Assembly (NCBI GenBank): GCA_027559495.1
Contig: JAMXSV010000004.1
Span: forward strand, 1,973,001 to 2,037,000
Length of the DNA stretch: 64,000 nt
Origin: Aurifilum marmelostoma
Taxonomy: Eukaryota; Ascomycota; Sordariomycetes; Diaporthales; Cryphonectriaceae
Reading direction: 5' to 3'
Made by a program: the position numbers and the translations under genes. This document shows positions 36,910-48,499 of this stretch, in pieces. How positions within the stretch are numbered: position 1 is the stretch's first letter; every line of letters begins with the position of its first letter. The notes below the pieces were generated by a model. The model saw nothing but the letters and a program-made list of their open reading frames with translations. It was not told where the DNA came from and ran no database searches.

Positions 36910-37627
36910 ATGGCCAAGGGAAAGTTTGAGGCTGCCGTGGCTCTCCTGAGCGCTCTTGGGAGTGCCCAGGTCGAGTTCTGCAGCTCATCTATCTATGCTA
37001 CCGGCCCTGGCTGTCCTGCACAGCCTCCTATTTCAGGTGGTGGGACTTGCTATAACTTGACAATCTCGTCACCGCAATGTTGTGAGTCTTCTCAGTGAAA
37101 CAATCACTCCAATATTCCTCAGCTGGGGGGTACTGACTTCCTGGATGATACAGACACTTGGGCGGACTTTCCTGACGCCCCAAGTGACCTGCTCGATGAT
37201 GTGAACTTTGTCTATGTTCCAGAACGCTTAGGAGGGTGCAATCTCTACAAGTGCGTCCCCTTCGACATGCGAGAATCCAGACTGGAAGTACTTCGAGGAT
37301 ACTAATGATGACCTCATAACTTCCCATAGGACTCTGGACTGTACCACCACACCAGATGAAGAATGGGACGCGGTCTCGTATGGGCTGTTTGACCTTGAAG
37401 CAAGTCGTCCCCATTGTAACCACACAGTTGAGCTTGAAGGTTCATCAGCTGACTTTTGGATTCTTAGTGCCGCTATCATCTTGCTGGGGATATTCAGAGC
37501 TGGGAGTGTGGCTCCTCTGCCTCCTACGGGAATTGAAAAGATGCCGCTCCAAGTTGAACCTAACAGTCGAAAAGAGTTACGAGACAATGCTCTTTTTTGT
37601 CTCTCTCTCGATAGTTCAAGATTTTGA
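36910..37627 (+). CDS. small cysteine-containing secreted protein, unknown function
   Basis: Three exons (36910-37081, 37154-37250, 37330-37627) join in phase to 188 residues. The N-terminus (MAKGKFEAAVALLSALGSAQ) looks like a secretion signal. The mature part has regularly placed cysteines (VEFC, GPGC, GGTC, SPQC, GGCN, LDCT, PHCN) and two N-glycosylation sequons, NLT and NHT. Intron 2 contains a perfect TACTAAT branch site, and intron 1 has a GTGAGT donor. The C-terminal 70 residues contain one short hydrophobic stretch (WILSAAIILLGIF); an alternative 61-nt intron (about 37440-37499) would replace this tail, so the 3' end is uncertain. I do not recognise the family. The size and cysteine content resemble fungal small secreted proteins, but an effector role would be speculation. 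Confidence 0.5.
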
Positions 37628-37954
37628 TACGACAAAAGCCTATATTTGATTCAGAGGACGTCCAAAAGAGGAAAATCAAGGAAAACTTTATTTCTCTATC
37701 TGCAAAATTTATTCTTGTTAAGCCTTCATGTCTATGATAATACCAAGCCAGGGACACGACAGCTCCGAGAAACGAGTGCACAAGATCCAGCAGCAGCAAT
37801 GTTTCGTGGCCCAGATCGGCACATGATGATAATAATATTCTATACATCCGTGTGTCCCCCCCGTCTATAATGAATCCAAAGGGTATCATATCATCACAGA
37901 GACGCGCCAAGATAAATACTTTGCGTTGTCCCAAAGCTTACTTACTTGGGCCGT
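37628..37954. other. intergenic, convergent 3' flanks
   Basis: A short spacer between the secreted-protein gene (plus) and carRA (minus), holding both 3' ends. Nothing else was recognised. Confidence 0.6.
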
Positions 37955-40000
37955 TCAGATGAGCGCCCTCAGAGCAACCTTGAGTCTCCTCCACTTGGGC
38001 ACGGTGGCCCTCCTAGGACGACCAGTCTCCGCCACATTGAACAACAGAGTTGTACCCACCTCAGCCTGCTGCTCCCGCAGAACTCTTCCGATCTCCATAT
38101 AGCTCTCGACCGCGACGATCATGGGCCGTCTTGACTCGTCGGGCAGCCAATCCATAGTCGGCCTCGCCTCGGCGTAGATGGCAAAAGCAGCATCGAGAAG
38201 TCTCTCCCGAAGCGGCACCAGCCTCGCCAGCCTGTCAAGTCTTTTATTCTTGTCGTCACTTTCCTCAGGCGTGACGATGGAGTCAACTACGATCTCGGGC
38301 GTCAGGCCGACCTCCGCCAGCCAGGTTGTAGGCAGGTAAACCCGCCCCATGGCCGCGTCCACAGCGATATCCCGCGCGATGTTGACGTACTGCAGCGCGA
38401 TGCCCATCCTGCCTGCAGCCTTGGCCACAGCGGTTCGACGGGCCGGGGTAATGGGTCCCCTGCTGTGGTGCGTGATCAGGGCGAGACACAGCTCCCCGAC
38501 CGTCCCGGCAACCCGGCTGCCGTACTCGCGCAGGTCGTCCTCGTCCGTTATCGGAAAGCGTTGCCCCTCCTTCTTGACGGCACAACGGAAGCCTGCGTCT
38601 GTCTTGAACCCTTCCAAGAGGAGGTAGAATGGTTCAGAGGGCAGGAGGGCCGCCGGGAGGTGGGTGAGTGCAGACCGCGCCGAGGCGGGGAACTCAGTCT
38701 CGATGTAAGCGCGAACGGATTCATCCTGTGCAGAGGGAGCTGCATTTCCCGGCTGCTCGGACTTGTAGACGAGGTCGAGGTGTCCCTTGAGCCTCCCGAT
38801 CCAGGTCGAAGTGGGGAGGCCTTCTGGAGGCTCGTCGACGAGATCATCAGCCATGCGGCAGTACGAGTACCTGGAGTGTTATTTGAAAGATCAGTCAGCG
38901 GGCCAGTCGTCTTGCTTTTGGTTTCTGATCTACAGCGTAGCAGCTCCCGCAAAAGGTGTTGTTTGACATGTCTTACAGTAAGACCAGGTCGATTCTCAGC
39001 CGCCCTGTAAAGGTCGAGCTGGCCAGGTAAAAGCTCCGACTCTTCCTGCAGAGCCTCTCCACGGCCTCCTGGATCGCAGCCACGCGATCGTCGTGCTCCT
39101 CGGTCCACTTCATGTACAAGGCCTGCACCAGCATGACGGGCGAAGGACACTCGGGTGCCGACTCGAAGGTGTCCGGGAATGCGTCAATGACGGCCAGGGC
39201 ATTGTCAAAGGCGGCCAGCCCAAAGACGATCAGCACGTTGGTGGCGAGGAAGAAGACGGCCTCCTCCGTGTCCAGGCTGCCTACCAGCGTGGCGCCAAGT
39301 TTTGTCCCCGACTCGATGGACCACGTGCCTCGGCGCAGCGCGCCCTCGTCCACGGCCCAGAGATAGAGGGTCGACAGGAAGATGGGGAGGAGAGTGCTCG
39401 TGTAGGGCAGGGAGACCATGAAAAGCCCACCAAGGCTCCAGGTCAACAGGGCGAAGGGGCATGCCCATGCCAGGATGAGGCCCATGTACGTCCCAGGTCC
39501 ACCACTGGAGACGAGCCAGAATCCCACCAGGGCCAGGTCCATTATGGCGACCTGGACCAGCTTGTGCAGTGTTGCCCTGAGCCAGGACGGAGGGCCCAGA
39601 TAGGCGGCGTGCAGGAGCGGCTTGTTGACGAGATGGTACAGCATGGAGGTGATATATGTCTGTATGACGAAGAAGAAGAGCTCCTCGGCCGGGATGGCCC
39701 AGAAGGTTGGGCCGACGATGGCATCGGGTGGATATGTCCAGACATGCTGCCGTATGAGATAACTGTCCCAGGGTATGGTGGCAACGACGGCGATGGTGAT
39801 GAGGATCAGTGTCTGATACCAGTGCCGACGGGTGAGAAAAGGATAGTTGAATATGGTGAGCAGGACGGCGACAGGAACCGTGAACTTCAGGTGTCTGTAT
39901 TACATGCTCAGTCATGCGCACAAGTCGGGGTCCAAGATGAGGACAGCAGGAGGAGCAGCGGGAAGCGAGAGACTCACACAAGGACATAGTCATATGCCAT
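37955..40000 (-). CDS. carRA: bifunctional lycopene cyclase / phytoene synthase
   Basis: This fungal fusion enzyme (CarRA/AL-2/CrtYB type) makes phytoene from two geranylgeranyl diphosphates and later cyclises lycopene-type ends. Three exons (40000-39978, 39894-38977, 38870-37955) give 618 residues. The N-terminal cyclase half is polytopic and has PWDSYLIRQHVWTYPPDAIV and the PAEELFFFVIQT motif. The C-terminal synthase half has SRSFYLASSTFTG, the first Asp-rich motif in YCRMADDLVDE (intact across the intron 2 junction) and the second in NIARDIAVDAAMGRVYLP. The first exon is 23 nt and encodes MAYDYVLV, the usual start in this family. It is divergent from the desaturase gene across 1.56 kb, the classic fungal carotenoid arrangement; expression in relatives is light-induced through the White Collar proteins. 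Confidence 0.96.
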
Positions 40001-41564
40001 GTTGAAATGGGAGGAGGGGGAGGTAGATTAAGTTCCAATTGTGTTATAAGTACATATTCGGCCGGATCTAGGTTGAACCAATAGTAAATTCGAGTCTGGT
40101 AGGCGGACTTCCAGAGGAATGTGTGCCAGAAAGACACGAGACCTGTTGTGCTCAGATTAGCATAAGCACTCTGATAAATAACTCAAATCACCATTCAACT
40201 TGCCGCGAGGTCCTATGACCCCCAAGAGAGCAAATAAAAAGTGAGGATGCAGAAGGGTAATTAACTTACAGAACAGGTACCACACTCGGGACAATTAGCG
40301 ATCAATTCAGTTTCTAAATGGCTGTCTGCACTACCGGAACAAGCGAGAGCGGTGGAGGGACAGCAGGGACAGCGTCTGCAAGTGAAGGGCGGAAAATGAA
40401 ACGGGAAGGTTTTTTGCTTGCAAGCAAAGATGCACTTGTTCTGGAGACAAAGTCGAAGGAGGGCACAGTCTCAAAGGATGTGACGTTGTTGGCAATGCCT
40501 TCAAAACAGCCTAGCAGGAAAACGGCGAGGAACAAAACACACAAAAAAAGAAATCTGCGAGAAACGCGCCGTGGTTGTGGCTGGATCGGCCGTCCTCTTT
40601 CATAAGGGCCCGGGCCTGTGCAGTGAGAGGGTGGTATTGTCCGGACACGGATTTAGTGCATGGACAGAGCTATTTTTCAAGCCTGTCTGTTGATTTAACG
40701 AGATACTGCGCTTCCAGTTTCAGCCAAAGGCTCCAGTATTTATTTATTCAAGTCTTTTCTAGCTTGTCCTGCTCGCTGGCAGGCTGCTCATCCCGTCTCA
40801 TCCTAAGTACCTGAGCAAGCCTGTGCCGTGGGGGCTTTTTTTATTTTCTTCTCCGTCCCCCCCCCCCCCCCAAATGTTCTCGTATTGTCTGCTCCTTTGT
40901 CTCGGACCAGCCACGAGATAAAATGATCACACTCTTTTTTTTCTTTCTTTCTTTCTTCCTCCCTCATTCCCCGATTTCAGCTGCAGCTATCATGTACACT
41001 CGGACCTCGGAATATATCTCAAGGCCGGCTAGCACGGCCATTATCTCTCTCACTCCTCTCCTCGTGTACAATGCCCAATCTCCTACCAAGTGGTGATGTC
41101 ATGACTATGGTGATATCGCTCAGATCCTGGTGGGCCACATGGAAACCCAGCACAATAATGAATTAGCCTCCCAGATAGTACCACACGCACAGTGGACTTT
41201 TTACTGCATAGTGTCCCATGTAATACCAAATATAGACTCCCCTGATGCATTGTCCGTACAGACCTGAGCATTGCCATGGCCACTTTATTATTTATTCTTG
41301 ACCGTAGCAAGTACAATGACTCCTGCGGATGTCTGAATGTTATTGTGCAGGCTAGATTATCGTCCTGTTCTACACCGTCAACCCTCTCTCTCGTCTTGAG
41401 ATCGAATCTCATACGCTGATTGCACAAGCACCAGGCATCATCATCTCTGTGGTGACGACCAAGTGTCACGGCTCAGGAAGCCCTGACACACAAGGTGTTC
41501 CTGTGTGGGACGTAATCATATTTAAGAGACACCCAAATATCACCCAGAAGGGCTTCTTGCCACG
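40001..41564. promoter_or_regulatory. divergent promoter region of carRA and carB
   Basis: The spacer separates the two carotenoid start codons and should hold both promoters. It contains pyrimidine-rich tracts, including a poly-C run near 40857-40872 and CTTT repeats near 40945. A few GATC sites occur, but not more than chance would give, so no specific light-response element is claimed. Short open frames inside (40318-40814, 41083-41469) show no family resemblance. Confidence 0.6.
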
Positions 41565-43409
41565 ATGGTGGTGAAAAAGCAGCCGGCTCCCAAGACCGCC
41601 GTGGTCATTGGTGCGGGCGCAGGTGGTATCGGCACGGCGTCCAGGCTGGCCAAGGCCGGATACAAAGTGACCGTCGTGGAGAAGAACGACTTCATCGGCG
41701 GGCGGTGCAGTCTTCTCTACTCATCGCCCACAGGCAGCCGCCACCCGCAGCAGTATCGGTTCGACCAGGGCCCCTCCCTCCTCCTGCTGCCCAAGCTCTT
41801 CCGCGAGGCCTTTCACGATCTGGACACCAGCCTAGAGGCCGAGGGCGTGGACCTGCTCCGGTGTCCGACCAACTACCAGATCTTCTTTCACGACGGCCAC
41901 GTCTTCGAACCGTGCACCGACCTCGCCTCCATGAAGGCCCAGATCGAGCACTACGAGGGCAAGGAGGGCTTCGAGTCCTATCTGGCCTGGATGGCCGAGT
42001 CGCACCGGCATTACGAGCTGAGCGTGGAGCATGTGCTGCACAAGAACCACGACAGCATCCGGACGGTGCTCACGCCCTTCTTTGCCATGATGGCGCTGAA
42101 GCTGCACCCATTCGAAAGCATCTGGAGCCGCGCCAGCAGGTATTTCAGGACCGAGAGGCTGCGGAGGGTGTTTACTTTTGCGACCATGTACATGGGCATG
42201 AGTCCCTTTGAGGCACCGTCAACGTACTCGCTGCTGCAGTACACAGAGGCTGCCGAGGGAATCTGGTACCCTCGCGGTGGTTTCCAGACCGTATTAGCAA
42301 GGCTGGTTGATGTTGGCGTGCGGTTAGGCGTGGACTACCGGCTTTCTTCGCCGGTACAAAGGATATTGACGAGTCCAGACGGTCGATCTGCGACCGGCGT
42401 CATGCTAGAGAGCGGCGAGGAGATACTGGCAGATACCGTGGTCGTCAACGCCGACTTGGTGTACGCATACAACAATCTTTTTCCAGGGGCAACAAGGCAA
42501 GACGAAGACGCCGTAAGCCCTGCTTCTTATTCTCCCGGTGCCGCTGTCTCCAACGTCATCTCAACCTACGCCAAGTCTCTCTCCAAGAGGGACGCCTCCT
42601 GCTCCTCCATCTCCTTTTACTGGAGCCTTTCCCGCAAGGTGCCCGAGCTGGGCGTGCACAACATCTTCCTGGCAGACGAGTACAAGGAGTCCTTCGACGC
42701 CATCTTCAAGAGACAGACCCTGCCCGACGACCCGAGCTTCTACGTCAACGTGCCCAGCCGCATCGATCCCAGCGCCGCCCCCGAGGGCTGCGACGCCGTC
42801 ATCGTCCTCGTGCCCGTGGGCCACCTCCTCGCAGCCAAAGGTAACGGAGACGACTCAAAGCAGGGGGAGCAGGACTGGGACGCGATCGTCTCGCGCGCCC
42901 GCTCGGCCGTTCTCGCCACCATCCGCGCCAGGACGGGCAGCACAGCCCTCGAGGAGTCCATCACCGACGAGATGGTCAACACGCCGCACACGTGGCAGGA
43001 CAAGTTCAACCTCGACAAGGGCGCCATTCTGGGGCTGAGCCACAACTTCTTCAACGTGTTGTGTTTCCGCCCCTCGATCCGCGCCAAGGCCCTGCGCGGT
43101 GCGTATTTTGTCGGCGCGAGCACGTATCCTGGCACCGGCGTGCCCATCGTGTTGGCTGGAGCCAAGATCACGGCCGAGGAGATCTTGCAGGACGCGGGTG
43201 TTGATATTCCGTGGAAGAACAAGGGGCCTGTGACTCAGGACAGAGGCGTCCCACAGGATGGTGGAAGGGCTGGCCCGTTGGACCGCATCAGGCGTAGGAC
43301 GTTGGTGGATGAGGCTGTGCTCTTGATTGTGGCTTTTCTGGTGATCATTGGTGCAGTCGTGGTCATGAGTAGTGACCTGGGATCGTCCTATGTGCTTCAA
43401 GACTGGTGA
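41565..43409 (+). CDS. carB: phytoene desaturase
   Basis: This FAD-dependent CrtI-type enzyme (AL-1/CarB) introduces the conjugated double bonds into phytoene. A single exon of 614 residues, close to family length. The N-terminal dinucleotide fold is intact (VVIGAGAGGIGTASRLAKAG, then VVEKNDFIGGRCS). YRFDQGPSLLLLP and the C-terminal GASTYPGTGVPIVLAGAKIT (the bacterial-type phytoene dehydrogenase signature region) are present. A terminal hydrophobic helix (LLIVAFLVIIGAVVVM) would anchor it to a membrane, as in other fungal desaturases. It lies head-to-head with carRA. No carotenoid oxygenase or opsin gene, which often complete this cluster in Fusarium relatives, is seen in the window. Confidence 0.97.
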   Translation: MVVKKQPAPKTAVVIGAGAGGIGTASRLAKAGYKVTVVEKNDFIGGRCSLLYSSPTGSRHPQQYRFDQGPSLLLLPKLFREAFHDLDTSLEAEGVDLLRCPTNYQIFFHDGHVFEPCTDLASMKAQIEHYEGKEGFESYLAWMAESHRHYELSVEHVLHKNHDSIRTVLTPFFAMMALKLHPFESIWSRASRYFRTERLRRVFTFATMYMGMSPFEAPSTYSLLQYTEAAEGIWYPRGGFQTVLARLVDVGVRLGVDYRLSSPVQRILTSPDGRSATGVMLESGEEILADTVVVNADLVYAYNNLFPGATRQDEDAVSPASYSPGAAVSNVISTYAKSLSKRDASCSSISFYWSLSRKVPELGVHNIFLADEYKESFDAIFKRQTLPDDPSFYVNVPSRIDPSAAPEGCDAVIVLVPVGHLLAAKGNGDDSKQGEQDWDAIVSRARSAVLATIRARTGSTALEESITDEMVNTPHTWQDKFNLDKGAILGLSHNFFNVLCFRPSIRAKALRGAYFVGASTYPGTGVPIVLAGAKITAEEILQDAGVDIPWKNKGPVTQDRGVPQDGGRAGPLDRIRRRTLVDEAVLLIVAFLVIIGAVVVMSSDLGSSYVLQDW

Positions 43410-44234
43410 TTAGACTCTTCAAAATACAGGATCAAGTAGGCACTGATTGAGATATGAAGAGGAACTGACCTGTATGGCCACGTTTTGTGGCCTACACATC
43501 TCAATGCCGATTGTGACCGAGTCCAATATGTAGTCATCATGATGGACGCGAAGCTCTTGATAACTGACCAGCATCAAGTTCGAGATTCTCCTTAGGAACT
43601 GCTGTTGCTGGGCCGTGTTTTAGGCAAAAAGAAAAGAGGCAGAAGATATCGGCGAACGCAGGGCAGCTGCCTACGGTACCAAGCACGAAATGGGCCAGGA
43701 GGCCACTAGCCCTTGCAGACCAGGGTTGTCCAACTCCCTTTCAGTTTATGTACCGTCATTGCTTCGATCCTCTGGATTGAATTTACTTTTCCATCAATGC
43801 ACCTATTCCATGATCAGGACATCTTACAGTTTTGGGAGCTGAGGTGTTTGATGGTAAAGACCGAAGGATGACAGTGGTGAGAGGAGCGGCCCAAGGTGCC
43901 TCAAGCGGGCTGTAATTAATCTTGGGTGTTAGTGGAAAATTTGAGCCATCATATAAAGGGCTGGTCTTCGAGCAAAAGGCGACATGAATTTATATCTACT
44001 AGTGAACAACTAACTCAACGGCAGCTAAATAAAGCAGCAGTTCTATCCCCCTTTCGGTATGTGTGTCCCTTCTTCCCATTGGCGTTCTCAGAACCACTGG
44101 AGATGAGGTTGGCTGCTGTGCCGCAGTAAGCTGCTGATGAGCATGCCGAGCATCTCTTTAAAAGGAGATCCGTCATCCCACCACTGCAGGGTAAGGGTCA
44201 AAGTGCAGGGTGACTGACCATCGTGACACACACA
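43410..44234. other. intergenic
   Basis: This runs from the carB stop to the monooxygenase start and holds the carB 3' end and the next promoter. Nothing else was recognised. Confidence 0.6.
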
Positions 44235-46176
44235 ATGCCTAAGGTCACTGTGGCTGTTGTTGGCGCCGGTAAGTTATCTTTTCCCTTCTGCTTCTTCTTC
44301 TTCTTTGGCCCTGGCCGTTTCATAAGCCATATCACAGTAATGTTAACCGTCAGACAGGGCCTTGTGGGCTCTCGATGCTGAAGCAGCTGCACGAAGACGG
44401 CTTCTCGGTGACGGGATTCGAGCGCCGAGGAAAGGTTGGCGGTCTCTGGTCATACTCGGAGGATCCCTCACACACGACCGCATTGCCAAGTGAGCTGCTT
44501 CCTGTTTCCGTAGGGTTGTCAATGAATACCTCCTGCGGTCAGGAGAACTGTCAGTGCTAATCATCTGCTGCCCACAGGAACTGTCGCCAACCTGAGCAAG
44601 TATACATGTGGCTTCAGTGACTATCCGATGCCAGAAAGTCAGTGCACTATTACTCGAAAATGAAATCATGTAAATTAAGAGAACGGATGGCTGACGACGA
44701 CCTTTGGCAGAGTACCCTATATTCCTGAGATCAGACCAGTTTCAAGAGTATTGTGAGGATTATGCTCGTCACTTTGACATACTGAAGAACTGGGTTTTCA
44801 ACACCTCCGTCAAGAGGGCATCCCGCAATGCAGACGACACCAAATGGTGTCTCGAGGTCGTCACTGAAGGCGGTGAAGGTCCCCGGACGCTCGAGTTCGA
44901 CAAGGTCGTCTTCTCCCACGGTTACCAGACCAAGGCAAACATACCTCAGTTTGAGGGCCAAGACCAGTTCGAGGGCATCGTCATGCACTCGCAACGGTAC
45001 CGAAAGCCTGAGATCTTCGCCAACAAGCGTGTCATCGTCCTAGGCCTGTCCTCGACATCTGCCGACATCCTGCCCGACATCCTCCCACATGCTGCACACC
45101 CAGTCTATGCCGCCCACCGGCGCGGCGCGGTCCCCTTTCGCAGGTTTCGGAAGGGCGTGCCGACCGACGCGCTGGCGACCTGGCGGCGCCGCCAGATCAC
45201 CCAGTTCCTGCAGGCCCATCTCCCCGGCTTTTCTCGGCTCTGTGGCGACCTGGCCGTCAAGCTCTATATCAAGCTCGCGTACCCGGGCCTGGACCCAGAC
45301 TGGCGCCTCACCGACATCGCGAGCATCTCGCTCAAGGTGCCTGGCGCCCTCGCCTTCGACAACGTGCTGCCCTGCCTGAAGGACGGCAGCATCCGGTCGG
45401 TGCACGGCATCAAGAGGTTTCGAGGGCCCAAGGAGGTGGAGCTCCTGGACGGCACGGTTCTGGAAGACATCGACGCGGTGATCATGTGCACGGGGTACAA
45501 TGCCGACTTCAGCGTCGTGGGATCCGACGTCCTGGAAACAAGCCTGCCGACCGCGCACGGTTATGCTGCCGCTGCTGCAACATCACCGTCCGAAGATCAC
45601 CATGGTGGTGGTGGTGGTGGTCGCGGCAGCAGCGAAATGTACCGTCTGTGGATGAATATCTTCCCACCGAGATACGCCGACTCGCTCGCGATGCTGTGCT
45701 ACTCGGCCTTTGGCAAGTCCAACGGCTTCAGCTTTGCCGATGTCACGTCGATGGCCGTGTCCAACGTCTTCCGCGGTGCGCACCCCCTGCCGACACGCGC
45801 CGAGATGGAGGCGTGGGTGGACGAGCACCAGGCGTGGGTCGCCTCGAGGTGGAAGCTGGACCACAGCATCGACACGAGCATGGTCAAGCAGTGGGAGTAC
45901 CAGCGATGGCTGCACGACGCCGCGGGCACGGGCATGGAGAACCTGAGCTGGATGGGCTGGCAGGGCTGGAAGTTCTGGTGGAAGGACAGGAAGATGTACA
46001 ACCTGATGGCCAACGGAATCGAGACGGCGCACATGTATCGGTATTTCGAGACGGGCAAGAGACGAGCATGGGACGGGGCGAGGGATGCCATCCTGAAGCT
46101 GGACGAGGAAAGGAAGAGGGTGTTGCCTGTCACTCCTGAGCAAGAGAAGGAGTTTGTACCAGATGTGAATGGTTGA
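44235..46176 (+). CDS. flavin-containing monooxygenase
   Basis: This is a predicted FAD/NADPH monooxygenase of the FMO / dimethylaniline monooxygenase-like family; the substrate is unknown. Four exons (44235-44268, 44358-44489, 44578-44637, 44711-46176) give 563 residues. The first exon supplies the FAD motif start, and splicing completes VAVVGAGPCGLSMLKQL. The FMO fingerprint FEGIVMHSQRYRKP lies at about 161-174, and the NADPH motif VIVLGLSSTSADI follows at about 183-195. CTGYNADFSVVG matches the ATG/CTGY element linking the FAD and NADPH domains. A His/Gly-rich insert (GGGGGG near 45605) and a long C-terminal region (SWMGWQGWKFWWKDRK) follow. It is 0.8 kb downstream of carB in the same direction, but no sequence evidence ties it to carotenoid modification. 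Confidence 0.93.
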
Positions 46177-46875
46177 ACCGAGGCATGTAATTAATTATGA
46201 TTTTGGGTTGCATACAGATTCTGAGAATAAACGCGTGCTCACCACGCCAGGTTCAATTATTTCCTCGGCAATGCCCGTCTCTCAATCTCTAGACACTAAT
46301 CATTCATTCCATCTTGAATAAACCTGCTCATTTATGCGAGAATATTCATAATGCATGAAAGCAGGCGTCAAGAAAGCGTCGTGTGTGTAGTACAAATGGT
46401 TGAGTAATCAAATTCTGAGGTGACCTCCGGTGGCGTGCAGTAGTATGGTGACATGGCGTCGGTGGTGGTGGTGTCCTGACTGCTTTGTCACTAGCATCTT
46501 CATTCCATCACTCCATGTTCAGAGGGAAACGAGTGTGGGAGGGTTGCTCAATTCCCCAAGTATTCATCACCTCCTTGGGATGTCTGCCTGAGGATGTTCC
46601 ATGCCGTGTGTGATCACTGATCACTCATCGACAGTGACCGAAGACAAATCGTCGGGCAAAGGTTGAAGGACAGAAATCAAGAATCAGTTGAGACGCAAAA
46701 TAATATATAATGTTCACTTCCTTTGCCATCTGGAAATTTGAGGCAGTTTCCAATCAGACACTGAGACCTTCCATTCTACTAGGCATCTGCAGCTGAAGAC
46801 ACCTACATCCTGACTTTATCTGATCTTGCTACTTGTTTGTCTGCTCCGTTGACCAATAGACCTATCTCGCCTGTC
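46177..46875. other. intergenic
   Basis: This lies between the monooxygenase and the carbonic anhydrase and holds a 3' flank and a promoter. Nothing else was recognised. Confidence 0.6.
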
Positions 46876-47607
46876 ATGTCTTCCCAATACTCTGGCCTTC
46901 TTCCCGAGTGGCTCGACAACAACAAAGTCTTCGTCAAGGAGACATTCCCCACCCTGCCAGCACCATGGCACATGGCCGACCGGCGTCAACCAGCCATAGA
47001 CAGTGGGAAAACCACTCTCGTTCGTACGTCTTATGACGCCCCTCTCAACCATCCTCCCCACCTTGACTGACACAAAGCGCGTGCCTCTGCGCTCGAACCT
47101 GTAGTAACCTGCCTTGACCCCCGCTGTGTGCCCGAGGCATTCTTCGGCCCCGAGTTTGGAGGAGCCGTCATCCGCAATGCTGGAGGCAGAGCCACAGAGG
47201 ACGCCATCCGCAGCGTGACCGTGCTAAAGGCTCTCGTTGGACTCAAGACGGTCGTTGTCGTCCACCACAACGGTAAGCTAGATTTCTATCCCATAACAAC
47301 AACAGCACACACACACACACACACACACAAACAAACAAACATGCGTGTCGAATCTGACAATCACATAGACTGCGGCGTGACGCACTTGAGCCCCGAGGAG
47401 ATCATCGACACAGCGGCGCAAGGTGGTGCCGCGGCCAAGACAGAGGCTGAGAAGATCGACTACAAGCTGTTTACCACAGAACAGCTCGAGGTTTCGGTCA
47501 GGGAGGACGTTCGTGTCCTGCAGAGTGCTCCGACCTTGGCTGGCGTCAAAGTCTACGGGTTCAAACTGGACACCTTCACTGGACAGGTCGAAGAGGTTGA
47601 GGCATGA
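46876..47607 (+). CDS. beta-class carbonic anhydrase
   Basis: This zinc enzyme interconverts CO2 and bicarbonate. Three exons (46876-47023, 47078-47272, 47369-47607) give 193 residues, the compact cab-type length. The Cys-Asp-Arg dyad motif CLDPR begins at Cys61, and the zinc His and second Cys appear as HHNDCG (His113, Cys116), restored only by splicing intron 2. VIRNAGGRATEDAIRSV is the usual beta-CA core. Intron 1 is short (54 nt) and ends in AAAG; intron 2 contains an AC dinucleotide run (about 47309-47328). The active-site set looks complete, so activity is expected. This is the last intact gene before the RIP-mutated block, whose edge is about 0.5 kb away. Confidence 0.92.
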
Positions 47608-48104
47608 GCATAGAATAGTGGTATAATTACGTGTAGAAGTCGCGGTATGAAGTTTACTGGAGGGTGGGAATTCGCTCGGTCTTGGGAGTACACGAACATG
47701 TTTGATTTGAACACGGCTTTTATACAGAAGAAGTAATGATTTCGCCCATCCTCGCTATTATCAATTGCCTTGTGATTATGTGCCCGATGGGCATGGCTTC
47801 ACGCTCTTGACGACGACGACTTGACCAAGATCTAGCGCGGGCTCCTCTAGATATGATGTGCTACTTGTTCGTGGTATTCTCAACGCCATAACCTTTTGCT
47901 CTTTTTCAAATCCTCGTAAATCTAGGTTAACGAGCTGTGTTGTATCACGTGAGGATGCTGTATGCCGAGCAGTAACTGTACGTCAGTCAGCACACGAAGC
48001 GAATATTGGAAGGAGTTTCCGTGGCCCATCTGTTGATGAATAAGGCACGATCTTCACGATCGTTACGATCGTCGCCCTCTCCAAACAACGAGGGCATCAG
48101 AAGG
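47608..48104. other. intergenic, edge of gene-rich compartment
   Basis: 3' flank of the carbonic anhydrase gene, with normal base composition up to about 48100, where AT-rich sequence begins abruptly. Near 48050-48075 the triplet CGATC recurs (CACGATC, TTACGATCG). No gene seen. Confidence 0.6.
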
Positions 48105-48499
48105 CGTTTAATGCATATAGACTAAGGGATTTATTCCTTAACTAATTAAGGCCTTTTCATAATCATTCAAAAATAAATAAATCTTCTCTTTAATCTCTAG
48201 ATAGCTTAAATAAATAGAATTAAGCTTTATAATTACTCTTTTATAATATATTATTAGTATAATTATAATCTCTAGCCCTAGCGATTTAGAATCTATTTAT
48301 ATTGCATCTTCTATTGCCTATTTAGGCTTAGCGCTTAATATATCTTTTTTATATCTATAAATACTAAAATTCCTCTTTATTATTCTTATTATTAAGGCTA
48401 TACTCTATATTCTCTATATCTAATTAATAAGAGGCTATTAATACTAGAAATATATATTTAGAATGCAAATATAGCGCATTTATAAACTTAGAGGCTTTA
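48105..48499 (+). mobile_element. AT-rich RIP-mutated sequence, probable 5' part of the copia element
   Basis: Extremely AT-rich sequence with no open frame. It is continuous with the copia-like sequence at 56196 once the gypsy insertion and one copy of the CTTTA duplication are taken away. Its identity as copia LTR/leader is therefore inferred from position, not from motifs. It ends in CTTTA, the left copy of the target-site duplication. Confidence 0.4.

Noticed and set aside
40001..41564. White Collar-type GATC light-response elements in the car promoter
   Set aside because: About five GATC sites in 1.56 kb is no more than expected by chance, and no paired arrangement was seen.
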